A stretch of DNA of 64,000 nt from Marisediminitalea lipolytica (GTDB taxonomy: Bacteria; Pseudomonadota; Gammaproteobacteria; Enterobacterales; Alteromonadaceae). The translations under genes and the position numbers were made by a program. Location of the stretch: the NCBI RefSeq assembly GCF_001758465.1, contig NZ_MJIC01000004.1:208484-272483 (forward strand), written 5' to 3'. Below are positions 17,788 to 27,024 of this stretch, piece after piece (the first letter of the stretch is position 1; every line of letters starts with the position of its first letter). The notes under the pieces are model-generated. The model was given only the letters and a program-made list of their open reading frames with translations. It was not told where the DNA came from and searched no databases.

Positions 17788-19416
17788 ATGCAAAGACGAG
17801 ATTTTATTCGATTGGGAGGCGTTGGTATGGCCTCCATGATACTTCCGGTATCAGGCATCGCCGTATCAGCCGAACAATTGTTGGATAAGCCAATGGATGT
17901 GGCTTACAAGAAAAAGCTGGCTGATATCGCTTTGAATGCAGCGAAAGCCAAAGGTGCAACCTATGCAGACGCCCGAATCGGCCGTTATCTTAACCAGTTC
18001 ATCACCACTCGTGAAGCGAATGTCGATAATATCGTTAACAGAGAATCAGCCGGCATTGGCATTCGCGTTATTGCAAATGGCACCTGGGGATTTGCTTCTA
18101 CTTCCAATATGACACCCGATAGTGTTGCTAAAACGGCTGAACAAGCGGTTGCGGTGGCAATGGCGAATTCGAAATTTCAAACCAGCCCTGTCGTACTGGC
18201 ACCGGTAAAAGGCGTCGGTGAAGTAAGCTGGCAAACGCCAATCAAAAAAAACGCCATGGAAGTGCCGATTCAGGAAAAGGTCGATATGCTGCTAACTGCT
18301 AATGATGCGGCAATGAGCAACGGGGCAAACTACATCACCTCCATACTGTTTTTGGTTAATGAACAAAAATATTTCGCGTCTACAGATGGCTCTTACATTG
18401 ATCAGGATGTGCATCGTCTGTGGGCGCCGTTTTTTGCCACCGGGGTGGGCAAAAATGGTTTTAAACAGCGCAATGGTCTGGGTAACCCAGTAGGCATGGG
18501 CTTTGAATATCTGGATGGCAAAGAAGAAGATAAAATCAAAATCAGTGGCGCTAATGTAGGCTATAAAAACTCTTATGATTTAGTTGAAGATGCCGCCGCT
18601 GCGGGTAAACAATTACAAGCCAAACTTAAAGCGCGCTCGGTTGAGCCTGGCAAGTACGACCTGGTGCTGGACCCTGCGCATTTAATGCTTACCATTCACG
18701 AATCAGTGGGCCACCCGCTAGAGCTTGATCGGGTGTTGGGTTATGAAGCGAACTATGCCGGTACCAGTTTTGCGACACTCGATAAGTGGCGCAGTGGCAA
18801 ATTCCAGTATGGTTCGGATGTCGTTAATCTGTTCGCCGATAAGACCCAGGAATATTCACTGGGTAATGTGGCTTACGATGATGAAGGCGTGAAAACCAAG
18901 CAATGGGATTTGGTGAAAGACGGCATATTAGTGAACTACCAGGCGATTCGCGATCAAGTGCATATGATTGACCAAAAAGAGTCTCATGGCTGTTGCTACT
19001 CACAAAGTTGGGCCGATGTTCAGTTTCAGCGTATGCCCAATGTCTCGCTTAAACCCAATGAAAAGGATATTTCTGCGGAAGATATTATTAAAGAAGTGGA
19101 TGACGGGATTTATATCGCTGGCAGGGGCTCATTTTCCATCGACCAACAACGCTATAACTTCCAGTTTGGTGGTCAGCTGTTTTACGAAATTAAAGATGGC
19201 AAGATTGTCGACCAAATCGAAGACGTCGCTTATCAGTCTAACACCCAGGAGTTCTGGAATAACTGCGTAAAAACTGCGGGTAAATCAGATTATCGACTCG
19301 GTGGATCATTCTTTGATGGTAAAGGTCAGCCTGCACAGGTAAGCGCGGTTTCTCATGGTTGTGCTACCACAAGATTTAATAATGTTAACGTGATCAACAC
19401 TGCGCGTAACGTGTGA
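17788..19416 (+). CDS. Tat-signal TldD-like metalloprotease
   Basis: A 542-residue TldD/PmbA-family protein. The start at 17788 is chosen because it has a good ribosome-binding site (aggaagga) and opens with a twin-arginine signal: QRRDFIRLGG, then a hydrophobic core and an AVSA cleavage region. The metalloprotease motif HESVGH gives zinc ligands H304 and H309 with catalytic E305; a Cys in the C-terminal SHGCATTRF may complete the site. Classic TldD is cytoplasmic and works as a heterodimer with TldE on peptides such as microcin precursors and CcdA. A Tat signal implies folding in the cytoplasm and export with metal bound. First gene of an eight-gene operon; its TldE partner follows after 31 bases. 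Confidence 0.88.
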   Translation: MQRRDFIRLGGVGMASMILPVSGIAVSAEQLLDKPMDVAYKKKLADIALNAAKAKGATYADARIGRYLNQFITTREANVDNIVNRESAGIGIRVIANGTWGFASTSNMTPDSVAKTAEQAVAVAMANSKFQTSPVVLAPVKGVGEVSWQTPIKKNAMEVPIQEKVDMLLTANDAAMSNGANYITSILFLVNEQKYFASTDGSYIDQDVHRLWAPFFATGVGKNGFKQRNGLGNPVGMGFEYLDGKEEDKIKISGANVGYKNSYDLVEDAAAAGKQLQAKLKARSVEPGKYDLVLDPAHLMLTIHESVGHPLELDRVLGYEANYAGTSFATLDKWRSGKFQYGSDVVNLFADKTQEYSLGNVAYDDEGVKTKQWDLVKDGILVNYQAIRDQVHMIDQKESHGCCYSQSWADVQFQRMPNVSLKPNEKDISAEDIIKEVDDGIYIAGRGSFSIDQQRYNFQFGGQLFYEIKDGKIVDQIEDVAYQSNTQEFWNNCVKTAGKSDYRLGGSFFDGKGQPAQVSAVSHGCATTRFNNVNVINTARNV

Positions 19417-19447
19417 TAGCCAGGAACGAAAAAGGAATAACAAGATC

Positions 19448-20782
19448 ATGACCATGATTACTGAAGAAACAGCAAAAAAATTGCTGACCAAAGTGCTTTC
19501 GTTCTCTAAAGCAGACGAATGCGAATGCAATCTCAATGGCCGCAGTGCCGGTAATATCCGCTACGCCAGAAACACGGTTTCCACAGCAGGTGAAGAGAGC
19601 GATGTTGTACTCATTGTTCAGTCTACCTTTGGCAAACGCATTGGTGTAGCCAGCATCAATGAATTTGATGATGCATCGTTAGAAAAGGTGGTTCGACGTT
19701 CTGAGCAGCTGGCTAAATTAGCGCCTGAAAACAAAGAATATATGCCAGTATTTGGCAAACAGGAATACCTTGATACACCAAGTTTTGCACTGTCGACCGC
19801 CAGTGTAACACCCGAGGACCGTGCTGATGCGGCCGGGGCGAGCATCATGCCGTCGAAGAAGAACAAAATGGTTTCCTCAGGGTTTCTTGAAGAAGAGGTC
19901 ACCTTTGCCGCCATTATGAACAATAAAGGCCTGTTTGCTTATAACACGGCAACCAATGTGGATTTCTCGGTAACTATCCGTACCGAGGATGGCAAAGGAT
20001 CAGGCTGGGCAAGTCAGGATGTGACCGACGTTAAAAAACTGGATACTGCTAAAGTATCGCAAATTGCCATTCAGAAGGCCGGAGGGTCGGTAGGTGCTAA
20101 AGAGATGGAGCCGGGCAAATATACGGTCATTCTTGAGCCTGCCGCCAGTGTGCAGTTATTGCAAAATATGGGGCGTAACTTTGATCAGCGATCTGCTGAC
20201 GAGGGGCGTAGCTTTTTGAGCAACAAGCTTGACGAGGGTGAAGAAGGCCCAACTAACAAACTCGGGCAAAAGATGTTTGATGAGCGCGTGCATATCTACA
20301 GCGATCCTCAGCATCCGGAGGTACCCACAGCACCATTTGGCCAGGATGGATACCCTCTCAAACGTACGGACTGGATTAAAGAGGGTGTTATTACCAACAT
20401 GCCTAATTCACCGTACTGGGCGAAGAAAACCGGCATGCCTTATATACCCTACGGTAGCAATATTATTATGGCAGGTGGCGACGAGTCCCTTGAGGATATG
20501 ATCCAAAATACCCGTCGTGGTGTTCTCGTCACCCGGCTTTGGTACATACGCTCGCTGGATCCACAAACGCTGCTCTACACCGGCTTAACCCGGGACGGCA
20601 CTTTTTATATTGAAAATGGCAAAATCAAATATCCAATCAAAAACTTCCGGTTTAATGAGAGCCCCATTGTGATGCTGAATAACATTGAAGCATTAGGTAA
20701 ACCGGTAAGAATTAATGGCAACATGATCCCGCCAATGAAGATTCGTGACTTTACCTTCAGCAGTTTATCTGATGCGGTATAG
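19448..20782 (+). CDS. TldE/PmbA-like partner protein
   Basis: A 444-residue TldD/PmbA-family protein with no HExxxH motif, as expected for the non-catalytic partner. Family features include an N-terminal ADECECNLNGRSAGNIRYARN region and a C-terminal domain with ENGKIKYPIKNFRFNESP. It has no signal peptide of any kind. A ribosome-binding site (aaagga) stands before the ATG at 19448; the ATG at 19454 is an alternative. If it forms a dimer with the upstream Tat-signal TldD, it could be carried across the membrane as a passenger; otherwise the dimer could stay inside. A hairpin follows the gene. Confidence 0.87.
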   Translation: MTMITEETAKKLLTKVLSFSKADECECNLNGRSAGNIRYARNTVSTAGEESDVVLIVQSTFGKRIGVASINEFDDASLEKVVRRSEQLAKLAPENKEYMPVFGKQEYLDTPSFALSTASVTPEDRADAAGASIMPSKKNKMVSSGFLEEEVTFAAIMNNKGLFAYNTATNVDFSVTIRTEDGKGSGWASQDVTDVKKLDTAKVSQIAIQKAGGSVGAKEMEPGKYTVILEPAASVQLLQNMGRNFDQRSADEGRSFLSNKLDEGEEGPTNKLGQKMFDERVHIYSDPQHPEVPTAPFGQDGYPLKRTDWIKEGVITNMPNSPYWAKKTGMPYIPYGSNIIMAGGDESLEDMIQNTRRGVLVTRLWYIRSLDPQTLLYTGLTRDGTFYIENGKIKYPIKNFRFNESPIVMLNNIEALGKPVRINGNMIPPMKIRDFTFSSLSDAV

Positions 20783-20799
20783 CCTTTTTCTTCGGTCAC

Positions 20800-20823
20800 G
20801 TCAGGCGTGCTGAAGCGCCTGAT
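20800..20823 (+). other. intercistronic hairpin
   Basis: Inverted repeat tcaggcg/cgcctga (20801-20807 and 20816-20822) between the TldE-like and DUF4159 genes. No T-run follows, so it is more likely an mRNA processing or stability element than a terminator. Confidence 0.5.
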
Positions 20824-20845
20824 GTATTAATTCGTTTGTCCAACT

Positions 20846-21553
20846 ATGTCATACAGCAGAAGAGCGATTCTAAAATCCAGCGGTGCCCTGTTTTGTACTT
20901 TGGCAATGCCAAAAGTTGCAAGGGCACTGGAAGGTGCTGATTACGATTTTTATTTTACCCGTTTAAGTTATGAGTCAGGGGATTGGGAAGTCGATGAGAG
21001 AATGCCGGCCAATGTGCTCAATTCGTTAATTGAATACACCAGCTTACGGGTTGATTTAAAAGAGCGGATTGTACCGCTGTCTGATCCGACAATGCTGACT
21101 GCGCCGTTTTGTTATATGGCCGGTCATCGGTTGGCCCAGTTTAATCAGCAGGAACGAGAAAACTTCAAACGCTACGTTGAAAACGGCGGTTTTGTTTTTG
21201 TCGATGACTGCAATCATGACATCGATGGTATGTTTGCGCGCACCTTCGAAGCGCAAATGACAGACATTTTTGGCTCGCAGGCGCTACAGAAAATCCCCAA
21301 TGATCATCCACTCTACAGTGCGTTCTTTGAATTCGATGGCCCGCCAAGAACGTCCGTTGAACTCAATGGCTGGGGGGATGATTTAGTGCATGATTACCTC
21401 AAAGCTATCCAGGTTAATGGCAGAATTGGCGTGCTTTACAGTAATAAAGACTTAGGCTGCGAATGGGATTATGACTTCAGAAACAAACGCTGGTTAAAAG
21501 TCGATAATACCCGGTTTGCGGTGAATATTGTGGTGTATGCCATGACGGCGTAG
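20846..21553 (+). CDS. Tat-signal DUF4159 protein
   Basis: A 235-residue protein opening with an exact Tat consensus (SRRAILK), a hydrophobic core and a VARA cleavage region at about residue 27. The mature part matches DUF4159: YDFYFTRLSYESGDWEVDERMP near the start and NGGFVFVDDCNHDIDGMFAR in the middle, which resembles a Rossmann/GATase-like fold. DUF4159 proteins are often encoded beside MoxR ATPases and BatA-type proteins, as here. Function unknown. It is the second Tat substrate predicted in the operon. No clear ribosome-binding site is seen before the ATG. Confidence 0.8.
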   Translation: MSYSRRAILKSSGALFCTLAMPKVARALEGADYDFYFTRLSYESGDWEVDERMPANVLNSLIEYTSLRVDLKERIVPLSDPTMLTAPFCYMAGHRLAQFNQQERENFKRYVENGGFVFVDDCNHDIDGMFARTFEAQMTDIFGSQALQKIPNDHPLYSAFFEFDGPPRTSVELNGWGDDLVHDYLKAIQVNGRIGVLYSNKDLGCEWDYDFRNKRWLKVDNTRFAVNIVVYAMTA

Positions 21554-21581
21554 ATGCGCCACCTGATTAGGAACAACAGTT

Positions 21582-22595
21582 TTGGAAACACTGACCCAGC
21601 AACAACTACAAGAGTTATTGGCTCGACTTGAGCAAGTGAGTGATGAAATCGGCAAGGTCATTGTCGGCCAGCAAACAGTAATAAAACAATTATTAGTGAG
21701 TATTCTTGCCGGCGGGCATTGCCTGCTGGAGGGCGTGCCTGGACTGGCCAAAACCCTGATGGTCAGTTCGCTGGCTAAAACGCTGGAACTGGATTTTCAG
21801 CGCGTGCAGTTTACGCCCGATTTAATGCCCAGTGATATTATCGGTACCGAGATCCTCGAAACCGATCATGACTCTGGTAAACGCTTCTTCAAATTCCAGC
21901 AGGGACCGGTTTTTACGCAAATTCTGTTGGCCGATGAAATTAACCGTACGCCTCCCAAGACCCAGGCAGCGCTGTTGGAAGCCATGCAGGAAAAAGCCAT
22001 CAGCTACAGTGCTCAACGTTACGAATTGCCCAAGCCGTTTTTTGTGCTGGCAACACAAAACCCGGTGGAACAGGCCGGCACCTATCCGTTACCCGAGGCG
22101 CAGTTAGACCGCTTTTTAATGTATGTGTCAGTGGGTTACCCCAGTGCTGACGACGAGGTAGAAATTTTACGTCGCACCACGGGCTCACAGCATACAGAAC
22201 TGCAAAAAATCCTCAGTGGAGATGACATCATCGTGCTGCAAAAATTGGTGCGTGATGTTGAGATTTCGGAACCGCTGCTCAGTTATGTCAGTCAGCTTGC
22301 CCGCAATACGCGCACCAATACTGATACGCCCAGTGTCAGTGACACGGTTAATCAGTTTGTGCAATGGGGCGCAGGCCCCCGGGCCGGGCAAGCCCTGGTA
22401 TTGTGCGCCAAAGCGAATGCCCTGATTGACGGGCGTTTTGCCGTTACATTAGATGATATTCAGGCCGTTGCTTACCCGGTACTCAGACACCGGATTTTAC
22501 TGAATTTTCAGGCCGAAGCTCAAAATGTCACGGCCGATCAGGTGATTGGCGCTTTATTAAAAGATGTGAAAACACCTGCTAGCCCCTTAAGCTGA
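21582..22595 (+). CDS. MoxR-family AAA+ ATPase
   Basis: A 337-residue MoxR ATPase. Walker A is GVPGLAKT, Walker B LLADEINR, sensor 1 FVLATQNPVEQ, and the sensor 2 region includes GPRAGQALVLCAKA. MoxR proteins are thought to act as chaperones that help mature or activate metal-containing or secreted complexes together with VWA/DUF58 partners. The start is TTG at 21582. It is followed 7 bases later by a DUF58 gene. Confidence 0.9.
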   Translation: METLTQQQLQELLARLEQVSDEIGKVIVGQQTVIKQLLVSILAGGHCLLEGVPGLAKTLMVSSLAKTLELDFQRVQFTPDLMPSDIIGTEILETDHDSGKRFFKFQQGPVFTQILLADEINRTPPKTQAALLEAMQEKAISYSAQRYELPKPFFVLATQNPVEQAGTYPLPEAQLDRFLMYVSVGYPSADDEVEILRRTTGSQHTELQKILSGDDIIVLQKLVRDVEISEPLLSYVSQLARNTRTNTDTPSVSDTVNQFVQWGAGPRAGQALVLCAKANALIDGRFAVTLDDIQAVAYPVLRHRILLNFQAEAQNVTADQVIGALLKDVKTPASPLS

Positions 22596-22602
22596 CAGCG
22601 CA

Positions 22603-23529
22603 ATGCATTCGTTAATCGATCCGCTGACATTTTCACGTATTAAAGACCTGCCGCTGGTGGCTAAGACCATCGCGCAAGGTTTTTTGCACGGCTTACACAA
22701 TAGTGCACAGCGCGGAACCGGCGTCGAATTCAGTCAGTACCGGGTGTATGAGCCGGGCGATCCGTTATCGCGGGTAGACTGGAAGCTTTTTGCGCGTTCC
22801 GATCGTTACTTTGTGCGCGAGGCAGAGCGTGAAAGTGACATCAATGTGTATCTGGTTCTGGATGCCAGTGCGTCAATGCTGATGCAAAGTCGCAAGCCCA
22901 AAAAATCTCAGGCAAACACAGGTGCTGACAGCATCACAAAGTTAGATTACGGCCGTTACTTACTGGCCAGTATTGCCTACCTTGCGCATCAGCAGGGCGA
23001 TGGCGTAGGGCTGATGGGCATCTCTGGTAAGCAGGTAGACTTTTTACCGGCACTGAATACCCAACAGCATTGGCAAAAGCTTCTGTTACAGCTAGCTCGT
23101 ATCACCAGTGGCGATGCTTTTCCCAACATTGACGTGATGATTAATCAAATCGCCAGTGTGCGCCAACAGGGAATTGTCATCGTGGTCAGCGATTTTTACC
23201 AACGGCATCAGGAACTCACCGAATTTATGCAGCAGTTGGTAAGCCCCAGAACCGATGTAATTGCTGTGCAGCTGGAAACCCAGGATGAAGTTGAATTTAG
23301 CTATACCGGTCAGGTTCGTTTTGAAGATCGCGAAACCGGGGAGCATAAACTGGTGAATGCCAGCCAGGTAAAATCCGCCTATTTACACGCCCGGGAAACT
23401 TTTAACCATACCCTGGCTAACCAGCTGCAAGGTCAACGGATCCAGTTGTTACGAACCACCATCGAACAGCCTTTGGATAACGTGCTTTATGATTTTCTGC
23501 TTGCCCGTGGCAAGGCGGGTAGACCATGA
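22603..23529 (+). CDS. DUF58 (VWA-like) protein
   Basis: A 308-residue DUF58 protein with the family core EFSQYRVYEPGDPLSRVDWK and a VWA-like fold whose metal-binding motif is DASASM. It has no membrane helices, unlike the second DUF58 protein of this window, and no signal peptide, so it should be cytoplasmic and act with the preceding MoxR ATPase. This pair is the usual core of MoxR operons. Confidence 0.88.
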   Translation: MHSLIDPLTFSRIKDLPLVAKTIAQGFLHGLHNSAQRGTGVEFSQYRVYEPGDPLSRVDWKLFARSDRYFVREAERESDINVYLVLDASASMLMQSRKPKKSQANTGADSITKLDYGRYLLASIAYLAHQQGDGVGLMGISGKQVDFLPALNTQQHWQKLLLQLARITSGDAFPNIDVMINQIASVRQQGIVIVVSDFYQRHQELTEFMQQLVSPRTDVIAVQLETQDEVEFSYTGQVRFEDRETGEHKLVNASQVKSAYLHARETFNHTLANQLQGQRIQLLRTTIEQPLDNVLYDFLLARGKAGRP

Positions 23530-23545
23530 TGTTGAGTAGCTGGCG

Positions 23546-24694
23546 ATGATGAGTTGGTTAACCACCTATTTTGCTAGTCCCATAGCGCTATTAGGCTTGC
23601 TGGCTATCAGCATTCCCATCGTTATTCATCTGTTGAGTAAAAGCAAAGCCAAACCGGTGCTCTTTGGTCACCTGGATTTGATCCCGTCAGGCAAGCAAAA
23701 ACCGGTAACCCAACTTACCATCACACAATGGTTACTGCTGTTATTGCGGATTTTAATGCTGGTGACGCTTACGTTGCTGCTCAGTCAGCCACTGCGGCCA
23801 GAGACGTCTTCCACAAATCCTCAGCAAACAACACTGTTAATCACATCGCAGTGGCTAGATTATGCCGATAAGGCACAGCGGGATGCACTGCTCGACAGAT
23901 TAAGTAACGGGGCGCAAGCCCTGTTAGCCGGTCATCCTTCCACGCCGCTAAGTGCCGAGCAGATCCAGAACTGGCAGGCGAGGGAAGATGCAGATAACCT
24001 GATAAATCTTTGGAGCACAGTAGACGATACGCTTAATCATACTGCGGGCCGGATTGCCGTTTATCACACCGGGAAGATTGAGCAGTTCAACGGGCCCAGA
24101 ACGATACTAACGTCCACGTCAGAAAGAGTTGAATGGCAGCAGCTTGATGTACCTTTTGCCGACACTGAGGTTAGTTTAATTAAGCCCATCAGTATCGGCG
24201 TTATCGAGTCTGATGAGCCTGATATTAATTTACGCTTGCAAAAGGCGTTATCGCTAATTAAGCAGTACGGTATCAAAACGCTGTCATGGCAAAAAGAGCC
24301 GCTTGAGCAGCAAGCCGACTTCAGCCAGTTTGCGCTGTGGATTGATATCAGAGAGATGACGGTCTCCAGTCAACATTCCATTGTAGCGGTGCCACCAACG
24401 CGTGTTAATGCGCCTGATTTTCCGTTGTGGCTCGCCAATCAGCTTTTGCTCCTCTCCGGACAACAGGAGCAACGGGTTTCGCCGGTCCTCTCTGCCCAGC
24501 AAATTCAGTATCGCGCTAAATTGCCTGATAACGATACCGTCCTGGCAGTGCCTGCGATGCATTCTGGTTATCAACGCGATGATCCCGCGCGTTCTGTTGT
24601 GCCGTGGCTGGCGACGTTACTGTTACTGTTATTTTGCGCTGAGCGACTGGTCAGTGAGTATTTTTCGCCTGCTGGTAAGGAGACGCGCCAGTGA
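23546..24694 (+). CDS. BatA-like membrane protein (aerotolerance N-terminal domain)
   Basis: A 382-residue protein. The N-terminal 90 residues hold the BatA/aerotolerance double-helix domain: helix 1 (PIALLGLLAISIPIVIHLL), a cytoplasmic basic loop, helix 2 (WLLLLLRILMLVTLTLLL). A long soluble region follows, and there is one C-terminal helix (VVPWLATLLLLLFCAERL). The typical MIDAS motif of VWA proteins is not evident in the middle. Such proteins sit beside MoxR and DUF58. It overlaps the next gene by 4 bases. Confidence 0.8.
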   Translation: MMSWLTTYFASPIALLGLLAISIPIVIHLLSKSKAKPVLFGHLDLIPSGKQKPVTQLTITQWLLLLLRILMLVTLTLLLSQPLRPETSSTNPQQTTLLITSQWLDYADKAQRDALLDRLSNGAQALLAGHPSTPLSAEQIQNWQAREDADNLINLWSTVDDTLNHTAGRIAVYHTGKIEQFNGPRTILTSTSERVEWQQLDVPFADTEVSLIKPISIGVIESDEPDINLRLQKALSLIKQYGIKTLSWQKEPLEQQADFSQFALWIDIREMTVSSQHSIVAVPPTRVNAPDFPLWLANQLLLLSGQQEQRVSPVLSAQQIQYRAKLPDNDTVLAVPAMHSGYQRDDPARSVVPWLATLLLLLFCAERLVSEYFSPAGKETRQ

Positions 24695-27024
24695 GCCCAT
24701 CGCAGCCGTCAGTGCTTAATCTACTGCAAGCGCGAATTAAAAGGGCGAGGCGGGCATATATTCGCCGGCTTTCGCTGCGTATCAGTGCTGTGGCACTGGC
24801 TGTAGGCGGGCTCACTTTTATGGTTAGCGAGATGTGGTGGCTTGCTCTACTGCTCACTGCGCTAACCGTTGTGTTGTGGCTTGCTATCGAATTGCCGCGT
24901 GGTGCATTAAAGCAGCTTCATACGGAAAGTGTACTGCTGCACCTTAACCAGCAGTTTGCTGTTTTGCAGCACAGTGCCCAGCTGTTATTTCAGCCGGTGC
25001 AGTCAGACTCTTTGTTAAAAACCTTACAGCGTGAGCGCGCAGAACAAGCGTTACAGTCTTTGCTGAAAGATCCTCAGGTGCAGTTACTGCCTGTCTATCC
25101 GTGGCAGCTAGCTGGATTGGCAAATCTGTGTGTTATTGTGTTGATTGCAGGGCTGATTCTGGCTCCGGGCTATTTCAACCTTAAGAGCGGGTTAACTCCT
25201 GAGCAAACATCCTTCCCCGATAACTCAGAGACATTGTCTCAGATGTCGCCTGGGCCGGCGGTTATTAAAGGTATTCTGGTAAGCATTTCATCGCCAGCTT
25301 ATACCGGGCAAGCTGATATGCAGCAAACAGGTCTGGACATCAGTGCCGTTGCGGGCAGCACCGTTACGTGGCAGCTAACGTTTAGCAACCCTGAGCAGTC
25401 TTACTTTTTACAATTAGCCGGACAGCCGGACATGGCGTTTGAGCGACAAGGCAACGACTTTGTATTAACCCTGCAGGTTACACGTTCTGGTGTTTATCAT
25501 ATCAGTGATAAGCAGGGGATCATTGGTAGCATACACAGTATCGCTGTTACGGCGGATGATGCGCCGAAAATTCGTATTACCGAGCCCACATTAACTATTA
25601 CTACATTTGCAAAAACGGCGCAGCCAGCGCCCGTATTGAGCGCGCAAATTAATGATGATTTTGGTATTGGCAAGGTTGATATACTTGCTTCGGTGGCAAA
25701 AGGGTCGGGCGAGTCGGTAAAGTTTCGCGATGAGATATTTCAGTTCGACACCATTGAGCGTGAGCCTGGCATGTGGCGCGTTGAAAAGCAGTGGGATTTT
25801 AGTCAGCTGGATATGGAGCCAGGCGATGAAATCTACTTTACTGTGAGAGCCTGGGATAATCGCACGCCAGAGCCACAGCTGAGCCGCTCGGAAACCAAGA
25901 TACTGCGCTGGCTCGACGATGAAGAAGCGCTGGCCATGGGTGACGGTATTTTAATTGATTTTATGCCGGAATATTTTAAGAGCCAGCGACAAATCATTAT
26001 CGAAACCAAACAACTGATTGCCGATCGGGGCATATTATCTGACGCTGACTTTGCCGCAACCTCACGCTCGCTTGGCCAGTCTCAAAGTGATTTAAAGCTC
26101 AAGTACGGGCAATATCTGGGCGACGAGTTTGACGATGGCAGTGGTGCCCATCAAATGGAAGACGGCGTTGGCACACCGCATATTGACGTTAAGGATGGCG
26201 ATCACAGTGATGAAGATGAGCATGATGACAGCCCGCAAGTGGCAGCGGGCAACAGCGCACTAACCCATCATGAGCATTCGTCTGAGCCCGAATCACAAGA
26301 TACCGACAAGACGGGTTATCAGCAGATCATTGAGCAGTTTGGTCACTCCCATGGTGATACCGATATTGGCGTAATAGGCACATTAAGTCCTAAGGCGCTG
26401 ATGAAACGGGCGATAGCATTTATGTGGGATGCTGAACTTCAGTTGTTATTGGCTGAGCCGGAGCTCGCTTTGCCTCATGAAGAAAACGCTTTAATCTATC
26501 TTAACCGGGCGCGAAAAGCTGAGCGAATATACATAAAACGCCTTGGGTTTGAACCGCCGCCGGTAACTGAAAAGCGTCGTTATCAGGGCGATCTGAATGA
26601 TATTCTGAGCTATCAGCGTTATCGGGATGCAGATCCTGATGATCCCTATACCAGCCACCTGACACACCTGTTAAATGCGTTAAACCAGGCCAGGCAAACC
26701 ATAGCAACCGAAAAGCACGCAGAGCTGGCGCTGGATTCAGACTTATCAGCCAGTATTGAATTTTTAAAACCGGCCTTTATTGAGCAGGCCCAGACCCGTC
26801 CCGCCATGGTCAGTCACGTCGCTACGCTGGAGAAAATGCAGTTGGCGGGCAGCCTGTGGGTGAGTGATTGCGGTGAATGCATGAGCCGGTTGTATAACGA
26901 GTTGTGGCAGCAACTGGCACCGTTAGCAATCCCAGGCCAGTCAAATTCCGGCTACCGTCCCGTCAATCCGATGGTCAAAGCCTATAGCGAACATTTGCTC
27001 ATTACAGATAAGGAGCAACCATGA
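24691..27024 (+). CDS. large DUF4175-like membrane protein with a His/Asp-rich segment
   Basis: A 777-residue protein with two N-terminal helices (about residues 30-65), another near 145-165, and a long extracytoplasmic part. Layout and the KVDILASVAKG/GDEIYFTVRAWDNRTPEP region resemble DUF4175 proteins found in MoxR operons. Residues 487-557 are unusual: nine His and many Asp/Glu (for example THHEHS and GHSHGD), a plausible metal-binding segment. GTG start at 24691, overlapping the previous stop by 4 bases. Family assignment is moderate; function unknown. Confidence 0.65.
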   Translation: MSPSQPSVLNLLQARIKRARRAYIRRLSLRISAVALAVGGLTFMVSEMWWLALLLTALTVVLWLAIELPRGALKQLHTESVLLHLNQQFAVLQHSAQLLFQPVQSDSLLKTLQRERAEQALQSLLKDPQVQLLPVYPWQLAGLANLCVIVLIAGLILAPGYFNLKSGLTPEQTSFPDNSETLSQMSPGPAVIKGILVSISSPAYTGQADMQQTGLDISAVAGSTVTWQLTFSNPEQSYFLQLAGQPDMAFERQGNDFVLTLQVTRSGVYHISDKQGIIGSIHSIAVTADDAPKIRITEPTLTITTFAKTAQPAPVLSAQINDDFGIGKVDILASVAKGSGESVKFRDEIFQFDTIEREPGMWRVEKQWDFSQLDMEPGDEIYFTVRAWDNRTPEPQLSRSETKILRWLDDEEALAMGDGILIDFMPEYFKSQRQIIIETKQLIADRGILSDADFAATSRSLGQSQSDLKLKYGQYLGDEFDDGSGAHQMEDGVGTPHIDVKDGDHSDEDEHDDSPQVAAGNSALTHHEHSSEPESQDTDKTGYQQIIEQFGHSHGDTDIGVIGTLSPKALMKRAIAFMWDAELQLLLAEPELALPHEENALIYLNRARKAERIYIKRLGFEPPPVTEKRRYQGDLNDILSYQRYRDADPDDPYTSHLTHLLNALNQARQTIATEKHAELALDSDLSASIEFLKPAFIEQAQTRPAMVSHVATLEKMQLAGSLWVSDCGECMSRLYNELWQQLAPLAIPGQSNSGYRPVNPMVKAYSEHLLITDKEQP

